Assembly (NCBI RefSeq): GCF_018130765.1
Contig: NZ_JAFCJZ010000005.1
Span: forward strand, 248,001-312,000
Direction: 5' to 3'
Source of the DNA: Bradyrhizobium iriomotense
GTDB taxonomy: Bacteria > Pseudomonadota > Alphaproteobacteria > Rhizobiales > Xanthobacteraceae
Length of the DNA stretch: 64,000 nucleotides
In this document: piece by piece, positions 38,250-44,877 of the stretch
Layout of the letters: every line of letters starts with the position of its first letter
Position numbering within the stretch: position 1 is the stretch's first letter
The notes under the pieces: generated by a model
The model's input: only the letters and a program-made list of their open reading frames with translations
What the model was told of the DNA's origin: nothing
Database searches by the model: none
Position numbers and translations under genes: made by a program

Positions 38250-39445
38250 GAAGCCTCCGCAATGACGCGCGGCTGATCGCGGTGACGACTGGCTGTGAGT
38301 AAGTGCTGATGTTCGCCCAGCCGTGGTGGCCCGGCTTTCAAGCGCAGCGCCGCTGCGTCGACATGAAGCGGCGCCGACAGCACCGGCAAGGAGCCGGCGC
38401 CCGGAATCTTCACCGACTGAAACAGCTCCCGCGCGCGCTCGTGGGCACCAGACAGCACTTCGGCAGGGCTTGCATATTTTGCCATGGGGACGCCGAGCGC
38501 CTGGGCTCGCGCGACGATATCCGCCGTCTGCTGTTCGCGCGCCCAGGCACGAACGGCGCGGTTGATCTCGGCGCCACGGCGGCTGCGCTCCAGCGAGTCC
38601 GCGAGTGCGGGGTCGAGCATCCAGGCCGGACGGCCCATCAGTTCGACCAGGCCGCGCCACTGCCGCTCCTCGAGCGTCAGCAGCTCGACATAGCCGTCGG
38701 CGCACTCGAGCACGCCACCATATTTGAAAGAGCGGGTGCGACGGTGTTCCAGCGAACCGTCGCCGAAACGCTGGAGCGCGAATGCGCCCACCGCGAGCGC
38801 GGCATCCTGCACGGAGACATCGACGCTTTCGGCTCCGCCATGCTCACGGCCGATCAGCGCCGACAGCGCGCCGAGTGCCGCCACCACACCGCCCTGGTAT
38901 TCGGCGAAATGCCCGTAGACTTTCAGCGGCGGACGATCAGGGAAGAGTTCGGCGGCAAGGCCGTTCGGGAGCAGGAAGCCTTCACCCGATGCGTGGATCA
39001 GGTTGATCTCCTCGGCCTGCCAGCCGGCCTTCGGCCCGACTGCGCCAAACGGCAGCACCGACACATCGATGAGGTTCGGATAACGCGACCGAAGAGACTG
39101 TTCGTCGATTTCGAGGTTCGCACGTTCGCCGGCCGAAAGGTCGTGGATGAAGACATCGGTCGCCACCAGCAGGACCGACAGCCCTACCCGACCGGCCGCC
39201 GTTTCGAGATCGCAGATCACGCTCTTCTTTCCTGCAGCCAGGAAAGCGAACAGCGCACTGGCCTCCCCCGCCGGCGGAAGAAACGGCGGCTCACGACGAA
39301 GGGGATTGCCGTCAGGCGGCTCGATCAGAACCGTGTCGGCGCCGAGGGTCGAGAGCAGCCGGCCGGCGTAGCCGGCCGCAACTCCGCGCGAGAGCTCGAC
39401 GACGGTCACCCCGGCGAGCAGCGGCGCAACGGCCTCCTCCATCAT
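38246..39445 (-). CDS. CaiB/BaiF class III CoA-transferase (catalytic Asp present)
   Basis: A 399-residue class III CoA-transferase starting MMEEAVAPLLAGVTVVELSR. It has GADTVLIEPPDGNPLR and KSVICDLETAAG blocks, and the catalytic Asp is in place (VDVSVQDAAL, Asp214). It is more divergent in the N-terminal half than the following paralogue. Likely moves CoA from an acyl-CoA donor such as succinyl-CoA to the pathway acid, perhaps as the catalytic subunit of a pair. Start at 39445 with GGGGAAG upstream; the longer frame to 39508 adds a basic, unrelated leader. Confidence 0.85.
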   Translation of the reverse strand: MMEEAVAPLLAGVTVVELSRGVAAGYAGRLLSTLGADTVLIEPPDGNPLRREPPFLPPAGEASALFAFLAAGKKSVICDLETAAGRVGLSVLLVATDVFIHDLSAGERANLEIDEQSLRSRYPNLIDVSVLPFGAVGPKAGWQAEEINLIHASGEGFLLPNGLAAELFPDRPPLKVYGHFAEYQGGVVAALGALSALIGREHGGAESVDVSVQDAALAVGAFALQRFGDGSLEHRRTRSFKYGGVLECADGYVELLTLEERQWRGLVELMGRPAWMLDPALADSLERSRRGAEINRAVRAWAREQQTADIVARAQALGVPMAKYASPAEVLSGAHERARELFQSVKIPGAGSLPVLSAPLHVDAAALRLKAGPPRLGEHQHLLTASRHRDQPRVIAEAS

Positions 39446-39538
39446 GGCAACGCTTCCCCTTTTTGTTATTGGCCGGCGTTTTCGAGAGCACGACGGGAAA
39501 CTACCCATCGTGCTCCCAAGACGTTCTTTGCGTCCGCT

Positions 39539-40744
39539 CTAGCGGATCGTCGGCAGCTCCAGCTCGAGCGCCGAGCCGTCGAAGAACACGTGGTTCTTCA
39601 CGTCGCGCGAGGGCAGCATCACGGTGGCAAGGCCGGGCGTGGTCAGTTCACCGCGCTGGTTCTCGCCCCAGATCTCGAGATCGACCAGCGCAAAGCCGTC
39701 CTTGACGTACTTCTTGCTGACCTTGCCCTTGCACCAGGTGGAATCGCCCATGGTGTTGAAGCGCCGCATCTCGGTGCGCACGCGCTTCAAGAACGCCGCA
39801 TCGCCCATCCAGTTGGTGACGAGGCTCGCGAGCCAGGAGGAGCGCTGCGGGCCGTAATCATAGGTGCCGGGAACGCCGACCTCCTTGGCGACCGACTCGC
39901 GGTGATGGCCGATGCCGGTATATTCGATGCCGCCGCCGGCCTCGGGATTGCGGAAGAAATGGCCGGGATGCTTGACGGCGGATTTCAGCACGATGCCGTG
40001 CGTGTGGCCGCGGCCGCAGCCGACGAGGAAGCCCATCGTGTCCATCAGCGACAACGGTCCGCGCACGATCGGCGGCAGCTCGTCGCCGACATTGACGTCC
40101 TCGAAGTAGCGGATCGCGGTACCGCGCATCCGCTCGTCTTCCTTCAGGATCGCCTCGTCGAGCGCCGCGAACTCGTCCGCGGTGTATTCGTATGGCTTGA
40201 CGTCCTTGTACTTGCCGGCGTCGCGCGCGGCCTTGCGCTCGTGACGGGTGCAGGTGCCGAGCGCGCGGGCCACGATGTCGCCGCGCTGATTGGAATAGGT
40301 CGCCTCGACATATTGCAGCACGAGGCGGCCGGAGAACTTGCTCTCCTTCTCCTCGATGCCGACGACGCGTTCGATCGCGGTGATACGGTCGCCCGGACGG
40401 ATGTGGCGGAACAGCTCCCAGTCGTTGCCGGCGTAGAAACCGTGCACACCGGGCAGGCCCCAGCGGGTCCGGCCGATCCAGCCGAACGCCATCGGAAACA
40501 TGGGATGGGCGACGTTGGTGCCGTAGCGGCTCTGGCGTCCGTGCTCGGCATCGCGGTAGAGCGGGTTGAGATCGCCGATGCCGTTGCAGAAATTGCGGAT
40601 GGTGTCTTCGGTCGCGTCCTGGAGATACGGCCCTTCGGGGCGAAGCTGGAGACCGATCATGCTGCGCGCCTGCGCGATCGCCTCGTCAGTGATTTTTCCC
40701 TCCGCCGGTGCGTGACCGACCTCTTTTTCCATGACGTCTGCCAT
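39539..40744 (-). CDS. Two-domain MaoC-like (R)-hydratase/dehydratase
   Basis: A 401-residue protein with two hot-dog domains. The N-terminal domain carries the hydratase-2 type motif GIGDLNPLYRDAEHGRQ followed by VAHPMFP. The C-terminal domain has a MaoC-like fold, with VNVGDELPPIVRGPLS and a C-terminal LEIWGENQRGE segment typical of thioester hydratases. Relatives include mesaconyl-CoA hydratase. It probably hydrates an enoyl-CoA formed after CoA activation. Start at 40744 chosen because GGAG lies 7 nt before; an ATG at 40756 is possible. Confidence 0.84.
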   Translation of the reverse strand: MADVMEKEVGHAPAEGKITDEAIAQARSMIGLQLRPEGPYLQDATEDTIRNFCNGIGDLNPLYRDAEHGRQSRYGTNVAHPMFPMAFGWIGRTRWGLPGVHGFYAGNDWELFRHIRPGDRITAIERVVGIEEKESKFSGRLVLQYVEATYSNQRGDIVARALGTCTRHERKAARDAGKYKDVKPYEYTADEFAALDEAILKEDERMRGTAIRYFEDVNVGDELPPIVRGPLSLMDTMGFLVGCGRGHTHGIVLKSAVKHPGHFFRNPEAGGGIEYTGIGHHRESVAKEVGVPGTYDYGPQRSSWLASLVTNWMGDAAFLKRVRTEMRRFNTMGDSTWCKGKVSKKYVKDGFALVDLEIWGENQRGELTTPGLATVMLPSRDVKNHVFFDGSALELELPTIR

Positions 40745-40780
40745 TGTGGTCTCCATTCCCTGTTCTGAGTTTGAGGTTTG

Positions 40781-41671
40781 CTAGGCTGCGGGTTTCATGG
40801 TGCGGGCCAGTGCGGAAGCGGCCGCAGCCGGAAGGCCGTCGAGGTCGCGCGCGATCACGACGCCGGCGCGGTCGAGTGCCTCGACCTTGGCGGCCCAGCT
40901 CTCGGCGTAGGAGCCGATCATCGCGGCGGCATGTCCCATCTTCTTGCCGGCGGGCGCGGTGCGGCCGACCAGAAGCGCTGCCGACGGCTTCGCATCGGGT
41001 CGCTTTGCATATTCGGCGAGCGCGTATTCTTCCGAACCGCCGATCTCGCCGAGATAGATGATGGCCCGCGTCTCCGGATCGTCGTGGAACAGCGCGATAG
41101 CTTCGGCGGCATTGACGCCGCGCACCGGATCGCCGCCGATGCCGATGACGCTGGTCTGGCCGAGGCCGGCCTGCGACAGGCGGAAACAGGCTTCATAGGA
41201 GAGCGAGCCGCTGCGCGAGATCACGCCGATCGGTCCGGGCGCGTAGCAGAAGGAAGGCATGAAACCGAGCTTGGCCTTGCCGGGCGAAATCAGGCCGGGC
41301 GAATTCGGCCCGACCAGATGCGCGCCGTGCTCCAGCGCTGCCGCGCGCATCTCCATCGCGTCCAGCACCGGCAGGCCGTCGCCGGGATAGGCGATCAGCG
41401 GGCAGCCGGCCTCGATCGTCTCGAGGACCGCGTCGAGGGCGACCATGGCCGGCACATAGATCAGCGCCGCATTGGCGTGCGTTTCCTGCATCGCAGCCGC
41501 GACGCTCGAGAACACCGGGATGCCTTCGATGGCCTGACCACCGCGCCCCGGCGCCACGCCGGCGACGACCCTTGTGTGGCTCTGCGCAAGATCCTTCACC
41601 GAGAACGTCCCGAACTTGCCGGTGATACCGACGATCAGCACGCGCACGTCGGCGTCGAGGAGAATGCTCAT
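40781..41671 (-). CDS. Succinyl-/malate-CoA ligase alpha subunit-like protein (SucD/MtkB family)
   Basis: A 296-residue CoA-binding/ligase protein. CoA-binding Rossmann block VLIVGITGKFGTFSVKDLAQ, VGPNSPGLISPGKAKLGFMP, GVISRSGSLSYEA, GIGGDPVRGVN, and the phospho-His loop KKMGHAAAMIG (His in GHA) are all intact. Shares an operon with the beta subunit (4-nt overlap). Sequence is divergent from housekeeping SucD in linking segments, so a different acid (malate, itaconate or similar) is plausible. ATP- or GTP-dependent activation of the acid to its CoA thioester is the expected role. Confidence 0.88.
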   Translation of the reverse strand: MSILLDADVRVLIVGITGKFGTFSVKDLAQSHTRVVAGVAPGRGGQAIEGIPVFSSVAAAMQETHANAALIYVPAMVALDAVLETIEAGCPLIAYPGDGLPVLDAMEMRAAALEHGAHLVGPNSPGLISPGKAKLGFMPSFCYAPGPIGVISRSGSLSYEACFRLSQAGLGQTSVIGIGGDPVRGVNAAEAIALFHDDPETRAIIYLGEIGGSEEYALAEYAKRPDAKPSAALLVGRTAPAGKKMGHAAAMIGSYAESWAAKVEALDRAGVVIARDLDGLPAAAASALARTMKPAA

Positions 41672-42795
41672 GACCGCGCCCCCGCAACTTTCTTCACGAT
41701 GTCGGCGACGGCGACCTCCAGCGTCGCATGGTTGCGGTAGCCGGCTTCACCGAGGATGGTCGTCGCCAGATCGCTGCGCGTGCCGTTGAGGCGAAGCGTG
41801 ACCGGCTTCGCGGACGCTCGCCTCGCGAGAAGCTCGACGAGCGTTTTGGCCACACGATCGGTGTGCAGCCCGCCACCGAACATGCTGACCAGAATGCCCT
41901 TCACGTTCGGCGCGCGGTCGAGCAGATCGAAGGCAAGCCCGAATCCCGCCGGCGTCGGATTTCCGCTGACGTCGAGGAAGCAGGCCGGGTGCGCGCCGGC
42001 GCCGTCGATCGCGTCCATCGCGGCCATCGTCATGCCGGCGCCGCCGGAGATCAGGCCGATCTCGCCGTCGAGCCAGACCAGCATCAGATTGGCCTCTTCG
42101 CACAGCCGGATCTCGCGCTCGGCCTTGTCGCGCGCGGCCGCGATGGCCGCCGCGGTTGCGGCTCTGCGGAAGGACGCAGCGTCGTCGAGGGCGACCTTGG
42201 CGTCCGCCGCGATCAACGCGCCGCCGCGGCAGACGACCAGCGGATTGACCTCGACTGTCGTGCATTCGTTGGCCTGGGCGATCTCGAGCAGGCGCCGCGC
42301 CGTGGAGATCACGCGCTCGCGCACCTTGGCATCGCTTTCGACCGGTTCGAGAAGTGCGCGAAAGGCGTGGGCGCGGAAATTGCGCGCAAGCCCGACCGGA
42401 TAGCTCAGTGGCGGCGGCCCATCCTCGATGTTGATCCCGCCGCGCGGCGAATAGAGCACGTTGAACCCGCCGACGCGGCTGTCGATCGCCACGGCGAGAT
42501 AGAGCTCACGCTCGATGTCCAGCCAGGATTCGACAAGCACCGAGGACGGCGCCTCGCCGCCAAACCGCATTCCCATGATGGCATCGAACGCGCTTTCCAA
42601 CTCGCTCGGAGAATTCGCCTTCCGAATTCCGCCCGCCTTGCCGCGTCCCCCGGCGGCGACTTGCGCCTTCACCGCAACAGGGAAATCGACCCGGCAATCG
42701 CGGACCTCATCCAGCGATCGGAGTTCGTGGCTCGAAGGTGTGGTGACGGCAGCGGCGCGCAGCAGCGCCTTGCCTTGGGCTTCCGTGACTAACAT
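41668..42795 (-). CDS. Succinyl-/malate-CoA ligase beta subunit-like protein (SucC/MtkA family)
   Basis: A 375-residue ATP-grasp subunit. The N-terminus (MLVTEAQGKALLRAAAVTTP) replaces the usual EYQAK motif. ATP-binding KAQVAAGGRGKAGGI, VEVNPLVV, and LISGGAGMTMAAMDAI are present; the tip loop reads MFGGGLHTDRVAKTLVELL in place of IFGGIVRCDxIAxGI. The divergence points to a non-succinate substrate. The ATG at 42795 follows the third palindrome by 3 nt and has no Shine-Dalgarno sequence; a second in-frame ATG at 42804 lies within it. First gene of the nine-gene unit. Confidence 0.87.
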   Translation of the reverse strand: MLVTEAQGKALLRAAAVTTPSSHELRSLDEVRDCRVDFPVAVKAQVAAGGRGKAGGIRKANSPSELESAFDAIMGMRFGGEAPSSVLVESWLDIERELYLAVAIDSRVGGFNVLYSPRGGINIEDGPPPLSYPVGLARNFRAHAFRALLEPVESDAKVRERVISTARRLLEIAQANECTTVEVNPLVVCRGGALIAADAKVALDDAASFRRAATAAAIAAARDKAEREIRLCEEANLMLVWLDGEIGLISGGAGMTMAAMDAIDGAGAHPACFLDVSGNPTPAGFGLAFDLLDRAPNVKGILVSMFGGGLHTDRVAKTLVELLARRASAKPVTLRLNGTRSDLATTILGEAGYRNHATLEVAVADIVKKVAGARS

Positions 42796-42798
42796 GAA

Positions 42799-42811
42799 AT
42801 GCATAATGCAT
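42799..42811. promoter_or_regulatory. Operator copy 3: ATGCATAATGCAT palindrome at the CoA-ligase start
   Basis: Third perfect copy (ATGCATAATGCAT on the plus strand, ATGCATTATGCAT on the coding strand). It ends 3 nt before the start codon, covering the place of the ribosome-binding site. A repressor bound here would block the transcription start or early elongation of the CoA-ligase operon. A half-site AATGCATT lies further upstream at 42935-42942. Confidence 0.75.
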
Positions 42812-43337
42812 TCTATTTGGTAGTGGTCAACTCCTAGTTTTGGAGATTTTGGACGGCTTTTGGACAAAAATGGCGGAAAATTGCCAAAGAGGAAGTCTGC
42901 ACAAGGGCATAATCGGCTCCTCATACCCACAAATAATGCATTTTCGCGACTTGATCGCACCGGTGCCGCGTCGCCAGAGGAACGCCCTCCTCGATCGCTG
43001 GCCGAAGTGCTTGGACGAGGAAATTGCCTCTTCGTCCTCCCCCGCGAGGCGTCAATGATTTTGCGTGACGGCTGCACGCATGGGGTCGTCGAGCAGATGC
43101 AGACGCAGGCGGAGCTCTACGCGACAATCGGCCTGCACGCCTACGAAGCTCTCGATCGTCGATCGTTCAGACAGTCGTTCCAGCCGGCATGCCACAACGC
43201 GAGGGCGGCAGGAGGAAGCCCTTCGATATGAAGTCTAGATCGACGGATCCCGTGGATGCTGAGGACATCTTGATTACCGGTCGGCCATGACATCGATGAG
43301 GAAGACGAATCGTTCGGCGGTCCGGGCTCCGTCTCTT
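42812..43337. promoter_or_regulatory. Intergenic region, promoter of CoA-ligase operon
   Basis: About 526 nt without a convincing gene. The part next to the CoA-ligase start is AT-rich compared with the surroundings and contains an AATGCATT half-site at 42935-42942. Open frames here (for example 42860-43231, plus strand) lack family matches and show no clear ribosome-binding site, so I do not call them. The region probably contains the promoter for the leftward nine-gene unit. Confidence 0.45.
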
Positions 43338-43592
43338 TCAGCCTTGCGTGATCGTTTCTTCGATCGCCGATTCCATCAATGCATAACGCGCGATGCCGGC
43401 GGCAATGAGCTTACAGAAACTCAGGGTGACGCGGCCGTAGAAGACGCCTGCCCCGGGATCCGAAGAAGCGAAACGATAGGAGGCGCCGAGGCCGCGAGCG
43501 ATCTCCAACAATCCCATGATCTCATGGTGCGCCAGAGCCGAATGAATGCCAATCAGTTGCAGCAACAGGGGTTGAATCCCGACGCTGCTCAT
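43338..43592 (-). CDS. Small protein translationally coupled to AraC regulator, unknown
   Basis: An 84-residue protein starting MSSVGIQPLLLQLIGIHSAL. It is mainly helical and moderately hydrophobic (LLQLIGIHSALAHHEIMGLLEIARGL, in parts), with a central GAGVFYGRVTLSFCKLIAAGIA segment. Its ATG overlaps the stop codon of the AraC gene by 4 nt and GAGGTGAGG lies upstream, so translation is coupled. No known family is recognised. It may modulate the regulator or be a small membrane-associated protein; both ideas rest on position only. Confidence 0.62.
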   Translation of the reverse strand: MSSVGIQPLLLQLIGIHSALAHHEIMGLLEIARGLGASYRFASSDPGAGVFYGRVTLSFCKLIAAGIARYALMESAIEETITQG

Positions 43593-44443
43593 GACGGCCT
43601 CACCTCGGGGCGCGGCAGCGGCAGGAATTGAGCGAGATGCGCACTCCTCCATTGATACGGCGTATCGCCCACGAAGCGTTTGAACACCGTCGTGAAATGA
43701 GCCTGCGTCTGGAACCCGACGGTCAGGGCGATGTCGACGAGCGAGGCGTCGGCCCGCAGCAGCAGTTCCTGGGCACGCTCGATCCGCCGCTTCAGCAAAT
43801 AGTCGTGCGGCCTGATGCCGACGGCCGCCCGGAACTGCGCGGCGAAATGCATACGGCTCAGGCCGGCAACGGCGGCCAGATTCTCCAAGGTGACCTTCGC
43901 GGCCAGATTGTCGTCGACATATTGCATGACGCGCTTGAGGCGCCATTTCTGCAACGACCGCACCGCCCGGCAAGCCTGGCCTTCATGATCGCCTTCGGCC
44001 GGCTCGGGCTGGTCTCGTCCAGCCACCGTCGGCCGGCTGGCCTTGCGGGTCAGAATGGCCAGACGCAACGCATCGACAAGGATGGCGGAATGAGGATGTT
44101 GCATGGCTCTGGTGGCCGCGAGTGCATCCGAGAGACGCCGCATCACCGGATCAGTGAGCCCCTCTGCACCCGTCTCCCGATCGGACTCTGCCGATGCGCG
44201 CGCAAGACGTTTCGCGGATACCCTGAAGCTCGGCCCGCCGTCGGCGGATCCGCGCACGTCCGGCGCAGGCGGCTCGATGGCCAGCGCAACATCCAGGTGA
44301 ACGAGGGAGAGCGTCATGGCCTCCTCGCCGGAGTGCCGGAGACGCTTTGATGACTGCAGCCGTCCGGTTTCGATTGACGAGACGTCGATTACGGCGGCGA
44401 CATGGTCCTTGGCATTTTGCGGGTGTGACATCTGCAGCGACAT
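43589..44443 (-). CDS. AraC family transcriptional regulator
   Basis: A 284-residue regulator with a C-terminal double-HTH AraC domain (residues about 185-275). Visible: VTLENLAAVAGLSRMHFAAQFRAAVG (in parts) for the first helix-turn-helix and SLVDIALTVGFQTQAHFTTVFKRFVGDTP for the second. The N-terminal part (residues 1-130) has no clear sensor fold. AAGGAGG precedes the ATG; the longer frame to 44668 is unsupported. Its DNA-binding domain is strikingly similar to the AraC protein at 51758-52753. Targets unknown; the divergent histidine kinase genes are candidates. Confidence 0.88.
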   Translation of the reverse strand: MSLQMSHPQNAKDHVAAVIDVSSIETGRLQSSKRLRHSGEEAMTLSLVHLDVALAIEPPAPDVRGSADGGPSFRVSAKRLARASAESDRETGAEGLTDPVMRRLSDALAATRAMQHPHSAILVDALRLAILTRKASRPTVAGRDQPEPAEGDHEGQACRAVRSLQKWRLKRVMQYVDDNLAAKVTLENLAAVAGLSRMHFAAQFRAAVGIRPHDYLLKRRIERAQELLLRADASLVDIALTVGFQTQAHFTTVFKRFVGDTPYQWRSAHLAQFLPLPRPEVRPS

Positions 44444-44579
44444 CGTCGAACCTCCTTGTCCCAGTTCGCACCGGCAAAGCCTGACCGACTTGACCGATTG
44501 CGATGTGAGGAGAGTAGTCCGGCGATCCGCGCGCTCCATTCTACGCGCGGGTGCGTGGATAAGGTCTCGGGTTGACCGC

Positions 44580-44597
44580 ATCATACGTAGGTATGAT
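44580..44597. promoter_or_regulatory. Palindrome ATCATAC-GTAG-GTATGAT in divergent promoter region
   Basis: Perfect 7-bp inverted repeat with a GTAG spacer, in the 434-nt gap between the AraC gene (leftward) and the histidine kinase gene (rightward), about 280 nt before the kinase. It contains TACGTAG, which resembles the core described for FixJ-type regulators. It may be the binding site of the adjacent LuxR-type response regulator or of the AraC protein. The rest of the gap shows no gene. Confidence 0.5.
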
Positions 44598-44877
44598 CGC
44601 GGCGGACGAGAGCTCGAGCGGAACGGCTCGTCTGTATCCAGGGACGTGCAAGCCCGGTGGTTCGGCATGCCTGCGGTAAGTTGACGCGTCCGCGATCGGC
44701 GAGATCACCGGGAAGCCTTGTTCTGCAGGGGAATCTCTTGGTCGGAACTCGCGCCGGATTCAACTTCCCACGAGGTCTTCCAAGAGAGCACGAAAATCAC
44801 CGGGCTGGATATATTGTGGACGTGATCAAATCGCGGCATCAACGCCGCTGCGATGAAAAGAAACACCGCCTGCGACG

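Noticed and set aside
42860..43231. 123-codon plus-strand frame in the intergenic region
   Set aside because: No family resemblance, poor ribosome-binding site, overlapping frames on the other strand; the region is better explained as promoter DNA.
43376..43386. AATGCATAACG resembling half of the regulon palindrome
   Set aside because: Only one half-site matches and it lies inside the small ORF at 43338-43592; no second half is present.
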